Below, piece after piece: positions 1 through 4,638 of a stretch of DNA of 7,840 nt. Each line of letters starts with the position of its first letter. The first letter of the stretch is position 1. The stretch spans positions 1 to 7,840 of the forward strand of contig DOIX01000401.1 of assembly GCA_003511885.1 (NCBI GenBank), in the 5' to 3' direction. The notes below the pieces were generated by a model. It saw only the letters and a program-made list of their open reading frames with translations, was not told the origin of the DNA and did no database searches. The DNA is from Cyanobacteria bacterium UBA11153. Lineage in GTDB: Bacteria > Cyanobacteriota > Cyanobacteriia > Cyanobacteriales > Coleofasciculaceae. Made by a program: the position numbers and the translations under genes.

Positions 1-154
1 GGAGTCTGATGGGGGCGATCGCAATTAGGCTTCCGAGGACGATTAGCCATACTAGGGGCTGATGGCGACTAGGCTTGTGTGATGTCCAATCTTGATGGGC
101 TGGGGCTGGCTTTGTCTGTTGGCGTTTCATCAGGGGTTTCTGGGACTCTGGCAT
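1..154 (-). CDS. N-terminus of a single-pass membrane protein, cut by the window edge
   Basis: The minus strand reads open from an ATG at 154-152 to the window edge, giving 51 codons. An in-frame TAA lies two codons upstream, so this ATG (or the TTG directly before it) is the first possible start; a second ATG is codon 9. The first 32 residues are hydrophilic, basic and Pro/Gln-rich (K6, K10, R11, K16, K27, R30). Residues 33-48 (PLVWLIVLGSLIAIAP) form one hydrophobic segment, followed by R50. The positive-inside rule suggests a cytoplasmic N-terminus and a signal anchor, with the rest of the protein probably outside the cytoplasm. An AGGG lies about 11 nt before the ATG, a weak ribosome site. 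A 50-nt inverted-repeat cluster lies 18 bp upstream. Membrane-fusion proteins, anchored proteases and sensor proteins can all begin this way; I do not recognise the family. Confidence 0.6.
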   Translation of the reverse strand, partial: MPESQKPLMKRQQTKPAPAHQDWTSHKPSRHQPLVWLIVLGSLIAIAPIRL

Positions 155-172
155 CAATTACTGTGCCCTATG

Positions 173-222
173 CTTGAAGTGGTATCTTCTTTCAGAAGAT
201 ACTATCCACATAAGACTTCAAG
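173..222. repeat. Nested inverted repeat in the leader of the partial gene
   Basis: The inner arms GTATCTTCT (182-190) and AGAAGATAC (194-202) are perfect 9-bp complements around a 3-nt loop. The outer arms CTTGAAGT (173-180) and ACTTCAAG (215-222) are perfect 8-bp complements. In an alternative pairing GTGG (179-182) joins CCAC (206-209). The element ends 18 bp upstream of the start codon at 154, so a minus-strand mRNA could carry it in its 5' leader. No T-run follows on either strand, so it is not a standard terminator. A leader structure or a protein-binding dyad are both possible. Confidence 0.6.
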
Positions 223-272
223 TATTTGATACAACCCTGATACAGGCTAATCCGGATTTTTCAGAAAGGAAA

Positions 273-299
273 ATTCTGGTTTCTTTGAGAAATCAGGAT
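273..299 (+). repeat. 12-bp inverted repeat, favoured as plus-strand RNA
   Basis: ATTCTGGTTTCT (273-284) pairs with AGAAATCAGGAT (288-299) around the loop TTG. Ten pairs are Watson-Crick and two are G-U on the plus strand; on the minus strand those two would be A-C mismatches. A shorter alternative, CAGAA (262-266) with TTCTG (274-278), competes for the left arm. The hairpin ends 7 bp upstream of the -35-like box at 307. Confidence 0.45.
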
Positions 300-306
300 G
301 ACGATC

Positions 307-334
307 TTGTCAATTCTCACCAATCAAATATAAT
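307..334 (+). promoter_or_regulatory. Sigma70-like promoter facing into the gene-free region
   Basis: TTGTCA (307-312, five of six matches to TTGACA) and a perfect TATAAT (329-334) are separated by 16 bp. Transcription would start near 341. No protein gene lies downstream on this strand before murJ, which runs in the opposite direction. A non-coding transcript or an antisense RNA into murJ would therefore be the product. AT-rich sequence yields such matches by chance, so this is a candidate. Confidence 0.35.
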
Positions 335-421
335 GGCTATAGTTTTTAGCATTCAACTCCATTCCTCGATCGCAAAATCTTGTTATTTGCCAAAATTCTC
401 TATTCTCAACCATCGCAAAAG

Positions 422-448
422 TTATACCTGTTTCATTTTGACCTCCTA
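422..448 (-). other. Ideal Shine-Dalgarno followed by a four-codon ORF
   Basis: On the minus strand AGGAGGT (447-441) lies five bases before ATG (436-434), the best-spaced ribosome site in the window. The frame it opens is only Met-Lys-Gln-Val and a TAA (424-422). Eight bases after that stop, in another frame, an ATG at 413 starts a 29-codon ORF ending near 324. This could be a leader peptide, the relic of a lost gene, or simply the complement of the C-rich loop described for the plus strand. Translation is not established. Confidence 0.2.
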
Positions 449-497
449 CACTTTGGTCAGACAATGGAACGGGGAACGGCGCACAGGCAACAGATGC

Positions 498-526
498 CAG
501 ATAATCTATCTGTGGTAGTATTTTTT
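498..526 (+). terminator. Weak hairpin with T6, possible terminator of the candidate RNA
   Basis: CAGATA (498-503) pairs with TATCTG (507-512) around ATC, and CCA/TGG can extend the pairing with a bulge. TTTTTT follows at 521-526, eight bases after the stem. The stem is AT-rich and short, so termination would be inefficient if it occurs. Confidence 0.25.
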
Positions 527-545
527 GAAATTGGGATTGCACTAG

Positions 546-624
546 TTTTCCCAAATTAGGCAAGGGTAGGTTTACTCTATGAGGTAAACCTACCCTTGTT
601 CATTGTAGCATTTTTTTGGGAAAA
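546..624 (-). terminator. Nested palindrome just past murJ, probable terminator
   Basis: Two perfect inverted repeats are nested. The inner arms CAAGGGTAGGTTTAC (561-575) and GTAAACCTACCCTTG (584-598) form 15 bp around an 8-nt loop. The outer arms TTTTCCCAAA (546-555) and TTTGGGAAAA (615-624) form 10 more bp, separated from the inner stem by 5 nt on one side and 16 nt on the other. The element begins 5 bp after the murJ stop, where an intrinsic terminator would sit. The minus strand has no clean U-tract after the inner stem. A T7 run (611-617) lies on the plus side, so the element could also end plus-strand transcription. It might instead be a mobile palindromic repeat or an mRNA 3'-end stabiliser. 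Confidence 0.5.
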
Positions 625-629
625 TGGCA

Positions 630-2240
630 TTAACTGGAAACTCTTTTTCCAAATTTTTGACGCAGGCGGGAGACTAGTATGTCTACTTCGGGTAATCTGA
701 GTCGGGTGACTAAAAGGGCGAACACTCCTAATGCTACTAATCCAGATAGACTAACTTGTAAGATCAGTATAAGGAAATTGCCACTACCTATCCATTTATC
801 CCAACACCAGCTAACGCCCCAACTACTCAATCCGGCGATCGCGCTAATTCCTGTTAATATTAATAGAGATAAACTCCATTCTCCTAAAGGTAAGCCATTC
901 AAGCGACGGTGCAGTATCCATAAAAATACGATCGTGGATATGATGTTGACGCTGATGGTGGCAAAGATTAATCCGGGTGTTTTAAATGGTGTTACTAATA
1001 CCCAATCGAGGAGGGCGTTGAGAAAAATATTGATGATGCTAATCCGAAAAGGGGTTTCGCCATCGCCTAGGGCGTAAAATACTCTGACTAAAACATCTCT
1101 GCCTAAATAAAAGAACATGCCAAAACCATAAGCCATTAAGACGGGGGCAACTACATTTGATGCTTCTTGGTTAAATGCTCCGCGCTGATATATGGCTTTG
1201 ACAATGGGTACGGAGAGGGAAACGAAGATGGCTGTTAATGGTAACATAGTCAAGGCACTGAGGAGTAATCCTTGACGAATTCTATTTTTTAATTCAGGCC
1301 AATTTTCTGGGGCTGTTAGTTTTGAAAATACTGGAAGTAATGGTACTAGGATTGTATTGGAAATAATCCCTAATGGGGTGAGGACTATGAGATTGCCGTA
1401 TCTCATTGCCGCTGCTGCCATGGGAATGAAGGAAGCGAAATACAAATCTGTATAAACATTGATTTGCAACATTCCGGAGGAAAAGGTGGCAGGTGCCATA
1501 ATTTTTAGGACATCTTTGACTCCGGGAATATTTAAGTTAAATCGCAATCTTAATTTACCTAATCCGGAACGCCATAGCGCTATTTGTTGCGCTAACCATT
1601 GCCAAATTCCACCTGCGAGGATCCCGATAGCTAAAACTATTCCTCCGAGTTGGGCATATTCTGGTGCATTAATATTTTCACGTAAAAATAAGGCTAGTCC
1701 TCCTAATCCTAAAATTACGGATAAACTGGAGAATAGGGGACTAACGCTGGGTAACCAATATTGATCCGAAGCGTTAAGAGTGCCGAAACCAATGCCAATT
1801 AGCCCTGCAAATAGGGCTAAGGGTGCCATAATTTGTAGCTGTTGAATGGCAAGGTTTCGTGTTGTCGGATCTAATCCTGGTGCTTGGATATCTATAAATA
1901 TTCCAGCAAATAGAATTAAAATAATTGTGACTAGGAGTAATACGCCACTGACTATGGTGGAAACTGTTTCTACTAGGGGGGCGGCTTCTGATTTGTCGCG
2001 CTTGGCTAAGACGCTAACTAAGGCGCTGTGAAATGGTCCGTTAATCCCGCCCAGTAGGATTAATAAAAAGCCGGGAACCACGTAGGCGTAGGTGTTGGCG
2101 ATGACAACGGGGCCTACTCCAAAGGCTGTGGCAACGGCGACTTCTCGTAGGAAGCCAAAGAGTTTGCTAATGAGTGTGGCAAGTGCCACGATTCCGGCGA
2201 TTCCGGTTAGGGAAGGAGAGGGTTTTGGTTTGTCAGACAC
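630..2240 (-). CDS. murJ: Lipid II flippase MurJ (MviN family)
   Basis: MurJ moves the peptidoglycan precursor lipid II across the plasma membrane. The 536-residue product has the family's usual length and is hydrophobic throughout, consistent with about 14 transmembrane helices. The N-terminal signature GFLREVAVATAFG (29-41) matches the MviN motif around the essential arginines of E. coli MurJ; R32 aligns by eye with E. coli R24 and K26 with R18. The position of E. coli R52 is Leu60, in a GGINGPFH segment that I recall from other cyanobacterial MurJ proteins. The predicted start is GTG (2240-2238), placing a short basic, Pro-rich tail before helix 1; no Shine-Dalgarno is visible. A TATAAT lies at 2271-2266 without a good -35 box. 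The gene follows the NTF2-like gene by 124 bp on the same strand and ends at a strong palindrome. Confidence 0.95.
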   Translation of the reverse strand: MSDKPKPSPSLTGIAGIVALATLISKLFGFLREVAVATAFGVGPVVIANTYAYVVPGFLLILLGGINGPFHSALVSVLAKRDKSEAAPLVETVSTIVSGVLLLVTIILILFAGIFIDIQAPGLDPTTRNLAIQQLQIMAPLALFAGLIGIGFGTLNASDQYWLPSVSPLFSSLSVILGLGGLALFLRENINAPEYAQLGGIVLAIGILAGGIWQWLAQQIALWRSGLGKLRLRFNLNIPGVKDVLKIMAPATFSSGMLQINVYTDLYFASFIPMAAAAMRYGNLIVLTPLGIISNTILVPLLPVFSKLTAPENWPELKNRIRQGLLLSALTMLPLTAIFVSLSVPIVKAIYQRGAFNQEASNVVAPVLMAYGFGMFFYLGRDVLVRVFYALGDGETPFRISIINIFLNALLDWVLVTPFKTPGLIFATISVNIISTIVFLWILHRRLNGLPLGEWSLSLLILTGISAIAGLSSWGVSWCWDKWIGSGNFLILILQVSLSGLVALGVFALLVTRLRLPEVDILVSRLRQKFGKRVSS

Positions 2241-2364
2241 GTAGGTTTAAGTATAGTTCGAGTGCATTATATTATTTAATCTGGAATTGGTGGGAGATTT
2301 GAAGCCAATGTTTAAAAAATGATATCCTTAAACTGTATTTGGGACTGTTTTACAGTAGGATTCA

Positions 2365-2736
2365 TCATTCTGTCAAATAAGGATGATAATGTGCCCTCAC
2401 TTCCATGGCTTTCATTTCATTATTCAATACCATTAATTCTGCAGCGAGGAGATTATTGACGCTGCGATAAAAGATCGTAATGCTATTAACACCAAATAGG
2501 ATCTGTAGGAGTTCAAATTTTAATTCTGGATAGGTGGCTAATCCTTTGGTAAAATAATTTCGGAGATTTTCTTTGCCTTTAATTAGTCCATCAGGTTGGA
2601 CTGATAGTTTGACTATCAGGGGGGATATAAATTCTATTTCGTCTGCGTAGTGAGAGAGGATTAATTCTAAGTTGTGGGAATTCCATCCGGCAATCCATTC
2701 TCGGGCAAATTGCGTGAGTTGTTGTTCGGAAAGCAT
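2365..2736 (-). CDS. NTF2-like (SnoaL-type) small protein
   Basis: The 123-residue product is the size of a single NTF2-like cone domain. It opens with helix 1 (Leu2-Asn23) carrying the typical FAREWIAGWNSHNLELILSH pattern, followed by the strand ADEIEFISP, then the region from GLIKGKENLRNYF to ATYPELKFEL, and C-terminal strands ending AMEVRAHYHPY. This order is characteristic of the SnoaL/NTF2 superfamily, whose members range from enzymes to ligand-binding proteins. The sequence does not reveal a substrate, and no signal peptide is present, so it should be cytoplasmic. The ATG start at 2736 puts helix 1 directly at the N-terminus. A separate promoter-like pair lies upstream at 2788-2760, so it may be transcribed apart from the GNAT-like gene 69 bp away. 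Confidence 0.75.
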   Translation of the reverse strand: MLSEQQLTQFAREWIAGWNSHNLELILSHYADEIEFISPLIVKLSVQPDGLIKGKENLRNYFTKGLATYPELKFELLQILFGVNSITIFYRSVNNLLAAELMVLNNEMKAMEVRAHYHPYLTE

Positions 2737-2759
2737 AAGCTAGTAAGAGTCAAGATTTG

Positions 2760-2788
2760 AAAATAAAATACTTGCTGTTTTAGCTCAA
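2760..2788 (-). promoter_or_regulatory. Possible promoter of the NTF2-like gene
   Basis: On the minus strand TTGAGC (2788-2783) and TATTTT (2765-2760) each match the sigma70 consensus at four of six positions, with an ideal 17-bp spacer. Transcription would start near 2753, giving a leader of about 16 nt before the ATG at 2736. The surrounding DNA is very AT-rich, so chance matches are likely. Confidence 0.25.
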
Positions 2789-2790
2789 AC

Positions 2791-2812
2791 TAATTAATTT
2801 AGGAATTAATTA
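2791..2812. repeat. AT-only inverted repeat over the stop codon of the GNAT-like gene
   Basis: TAATTAATT (2791-2799) and AATTAATTA (2804-2812) are perfect 9-bp complements around the loop TAGG. The right arm covers the gene's TAA stop. All pairs are A-T, so an RNA hairpin would be weak; a terminator role is possible but doubtful. Confidence 0.3.
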
Positions 2813-3573
2813 TTTAAGTTGGTTGGGTATTGGATCAAAACTCCTAATGTGGAATTTCTGAACATGCTATATTTTTGAGCAACTTGGGGTGGTAATTCTG
2901 ACCAAGAGGGTCGGACGAAACCTATATTAGCATAAAATTCAACCATTTTCGGCTGACATAATAAATAGATTGGTGGATTGGCTTGTTGGATGAGATAATG
3001 GACGAGATATTCGGCTAATTTGCGATTTGTGCTGTGCTCTTTACTGGTTTCGCGATCGCGTTTTTTGTTACTTTGGCTGTTATCCCTTTGAGCGATAAGC
3101 TTTGCGTAATCTCGTTGGGCGCTTTTTTCCCAGTAATCGCTGCTTTGGGCGCTTGTTTCTGGATGGTTGCTTGATTCTGATTTAATGTATAAGTAATTGA
3201 GGAGGGAGTAGGTGTCATATTTTTCAATTGTGCCGCAGGCGACTAGGCGAAAGTTACATTCAATTACCCAGTATTTCTCCCAGTTTAATCCGGGTTCAAT
3301 TGATATATGCCAAATTATATAGATAATTGTGAGGATAATTAGTCCAGCTAAACTGATGATTATTCTGCTATCTATGTTGAATGTCCAGGCGATACCGATT
3401 GAGATTAATGCCGCAAAAATCAAAATGGGAATGTGGATGAATTGTTGGAAGTATAATGGGAAGCCCTGATTAATTATAAATTCTGATAATAATTTTCTTA
3501 GTTCATTTTTGTCCTCTAAATCTGCTGGCTTGATGCGACAGCCTTTGGGTAAGGATAAATATCTTTCACTCAT
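2806..3573 (-). CDS. GNAT-like protein with an inserted transmembrane hairpin and a low-complexity linker
   Basis: The 255-residue product keeps parts of the GNAT acetyltransferase fold in order. RIKPADLEDKNELRKLL (13-29) fits strand 1 and helix 1. Two hydrophobic segments follow (about 46-63 and 70-89), forming a membrane hairpin. WVIECNFRLVACGTI (102-116) and LLNYLYIK (124-131) fit the central strands. KLAEYLVHYLI (185-195), IYLLC (202-206) and VEFYANIGF (211-219) fit the last helix-strand units, including the FYxxxGF motif. I recall related cyanobacterial GNATs with the same membrane hairpin. Here residues 132-183, where the acetyl-CoA pyrophosphate loop (R/Q-x-x-G-x-G/A) should lie, are a hydrophilic stretch rich in Ser, Gln, Arg and Lys with repeats SAQSSDY, SAQRDY and IAQRDN, so catalysis is doubtful. 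Its codons include a HIP1 site. ATG at 3573 is the first in-frame start; no Shine-Dalgarno is seen. Confidence 0.6.
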   Translation of the reverse strand: MSERYLSLPKGCRIKPADLEDKNELRKLLSEFIINQGFPLYFQQFIHIPILIFAALISIGIAWTFNIDSRIIISLAGLIILTIIYIIWHISIEPGLNWEKYWVIECNFRLVACGTIEKYDTYSLLNYLYIKSESSNHPETSAQSSDYWEKSAQRDYAKLIAQRDNSQSNKKRDRETSKEHSTNRKLAEYLVHYLIQQANPPIYLLCQPKMVEFYANIGFVRPSWSELPPQVAQKYSMFRNSTLGVLIQYPTNLNN

Positions 3574-3644
3574 GGGGATTTCTTTGACCGCGATTTCCTT
3601 TGATGGGGATTGATGAATCTGTATGGGTCTATTTTTTATTTTAA

Positions 3645-3681
3645 CGCAAAGATCGCTAAGGTGGGCGCAAAGGGCGCAAAG
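3645..3681 (+). repeat. Short CGCAAAG-type direct repeats
   Basis: CGCAAAG occurs at 3645-3651, 3666-3672 and 3675-3681, with the variant CGCTAAG at 3654-3660. Unit starts are spaced 9, 12 and 9 bp. Similar intergenic strings of CGCAAAG are, to my recollection, scattered through many cyanobacterial genomes. This is therefore probably one copy of a dispersed repeat rather than a gene-specific operator. Confidence 0.6.
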
Positions 3682-3728
3682 TTTAAGGTAAAAGGTGAGA
3701 GGTAAGGGATAGAAGGAAATGTTAAGTA

Positions 3729-3757
3729 TTAGGTTACTATCTTTCTTAAGTTATGAT
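3729..3757 (+). promoter_or_regulatory. Weak promoter candidate for the SGNH hydrolase gene
   Basis: TATGAT (3752-3757) matches the -10 consensus at five of six positions and lies 30 bp before the ATG. The hexamer 17 bp upstream, TTAGGT (3729-3734), is a poor -35 match. If used, transcription would start near 3764. Confidence 0.2.
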
Positions 3758-3787
3758 GGTATAGTTCGTTATTTACCGGGATTATAG

Positions 3788-4549
3788 ATGGATTATAAAA
3801 CTAAGGCTGTTGTGTTAGTTTCTCTAAGCTTTAATCTAATATTTATTGGTTTGTTTAGTCTTCTGATTATCCGTCGAGGGGGATTATCTTATATTAACAG
3901 ACAGATTGATTCTCTGATTCGCGATCGCGGAAACTGGGGCAGAATGCTTCAGGAGAATACTACTATGTCACCATATCACGAAATGAGAGAGCTTCAGTTC
4001 GCAGTTTTGCCGAAATCGAATCGTGATATTATTTTTGTGGGTGATAGTCTCACGGATGAAGGGGAGTGGGCTGAATGGCTGGGAAATGTTTATGTGAAAA
4101 ATCGGGGCATTTCTGGAGATACGACAAATGGGGTAATTAATCGTATTGGTAAAATTGTGGAGAGAAAGCCGCAACAGATATTTCTGATGGTTGGTACTAA
4201 TGATATTTGGAATCAGGATAAGTCTGTATCGGATGTAGTGGCAAATTATCGGATAATTTTGGAAATTCTTAAAAGACAGACACCCACTACTCAGGTATTT
4301 GTCCAAAGTTTGTTACCTGTGAATAATCAAGAGTATCATGTTAGGATGGATAATCGGGATATTATGGCTGTGAATCGTCAATTGGTGGAGTTATCCAAGG
4401 AGTTTGGATATATCTATATTGATTTGTATGGTAAGTTAGTGAATGGGCAAAATCAATTGGATCCTCAGTATACTTTGGATGGAGTTCATTTGAATGGAGC
4501 AGGGTATTTAACTTGGAAATCTGTTATTGAAAGTTATATCAACCCCTAG
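3788..4549 (+). CDS. Membrane-anchored SGNH/GDSL-family hydrolase
   Basis: The 253-residue product has a hydrophobic segment at 7-28 followed by Arg29-Arg30, read as a signal anchor or an uncleaved signal peptide; topology is not certain. A spacer (31-78) leads into a complete SGNH esterase domain. Block I is FVGDSLTDEGEW with nucleophile Ser87; block II is NRGISGDTT with the oxyanion glycine; block III is GTND with Asn138; block V is DGVHLNGAGY with Asp231 and His234. All four catalytic blocks are intact, so an active esterase, lipase or acetylhydrolase is likely. The pattern resembles the platelet-activating-factor acetylhydrolase-like branch. The substrate cannot be read from sequence; removal of acyl groups from envelope glycans or lipids would fit an anchored enzyme. 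ATG at 3788 places the hydrophobic segment right after four charged or polar residues. The gene is convergent with the kinase, 89 bp away. Confidence 0.85.
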   Translation: MDYKTKAVVLVSLSFNLIFIGLFSLLIIRRGGLSYINRQIDSLIRDRGNWGRMLQENTTMSPYHEMRELQFAVLPKSNRDIIFVGDSLTDEGEWAEWLGNVYVKNRGISGDTTNGVINRIGKIVERKPQQIFLMVGTNDIWNQDKSVSDVVANYRIILEILKRQTPTTQVFVQSLLPVNNQEYHVRMDNRDIMAVNRQLVELSKEFGYIYIDLYGKLVNGQNQLDPQYTLDGVHLNGAGYLTWKSVIESYINP

Positions 4550-4601
4550 GGCGGTTAAGATATTTTCAATTCCTCAAACCATTGATTTTACAGCTTTCTG
4601 C

Positions 4602-4622
4602 TTGAGCCAATAGCCCATAGCC
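4602..4622 (+). repeat. Three degenerate heptamers in the convergent gap
   Basis: TTGAGCC, AATAGCC and CATAGCC follow one another (4602-4622), sharing AGCC at the end of each 7-bp unit. They lie between two converging stop codons, and no hairpin with a T-run is evident in this 89-bp gap. Heptameric tandem repeats are common between cyanobacterial genes; this one is short and may be chance. Confidence 0.3.
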
Positions 4623-4638
4623 TCTTGCTAGATGAAAT

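Larger units (their letters stand above)
341..526 (+). ncRNA. Candidate small RNA, no known family
   Basis: The candidate is bounded by the promoter-like pair at 307-334 and a weak hairpin with a T6 tract ending at 526, giving about 186 nt. Read-through to the large palindrome at 546-624 would give about 270-280 nt. Inside it, TTTGACC (437-443) pairs with GGTCAGA (455-461), exposing an 11-nt loop that begins TCCT and follows directly on ACC. The resulting ACCTCCT equals the anti-Shine-Dalgarno sequence of 16S rRNA; C-rich unpaired segments of this kind are how several bacterial small RNAs, such as cyanobacterial Yfr1, target ribosome sites. I could not match it to 6S, tmRNA, SRP or Yfr families by eye. 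Its existence is an inference. Confidence 0.25.
155..629. other. 475-bp intergenic region rich in inverted repeats, no convincing protein gene
   Basis: Open frames here (plus 174-518, minus 563-324) begin with TTG, have unnatural composition and overlap strong inverted repeats, so I do not call them genes. What the region does hold: a hairpin cluster at 173-222; a hairpin at 273-299 whose two wobble pairs are compatible only with a plus-strand RNA; a sigma70-like promoter at 307-334 on the plus strand; a hairpin at 437-461 with ACCTCCT in its loop; a small hairpin plus T6 at 498-526; and a nested palindrome at 546-624. The region lies between the end of murJ and the start of the next minus-strand gene, so it includes the latter's leader. 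Confidence 0.6.
3574..3787. other. Divergent intergenic region between the GNAT-like and hydrolase genes
   Basis: This 214-bp stretch must hold the promoters of two divergent genes. It contains CGCAAAG-type repeats (3645-3681), followed by a purine-rich run to about 3720, and AT-rich sequence before the hydrolase start. The nonamer ATGGGGATT occurs twice 31 bp apart (3572-3580 and 3603-3611), the first copy overlapping the complement of the GNAT-like start codon. I see no RNA gene or binding site I can name. Confidence 0.5.

Noticed and set aside
174..518. Plus-strand open frame of 114 codons
   Set aside because: It starts with TTG, has no ribosome site, crosses several inverted repeats and a promoter-like pair, and its composition looks random.
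324..563. Minus-strand open frame of 79 codons
   Set aside because: It starts with TTG within the inner arm of the palindrome and resembles no family. Only the embedded ribosome site and mini-ORF seem notable, and they are in another frame.
2332..2356. Three ACTGT/ACAGT pentamers before the stop codon of the NTF2-like gene
   Set aside because: ACTGT at 2332 and 2344 and ACAGT at 2352 can form only a 5-bp stem in AT-rich DNA, and the spacing fits neither an NtcA (GTA-N8-TAC) nor a LexA site.
4544..4551. Octamer CCCTAGGG shared by the hydrolase stop region and the kinase/VWA intergenic region (6414-6421)
   Set aside because: Eight palindromic bases repeated twice, in unrelated settings, can be chance; no flanking similarity supports a shared element.
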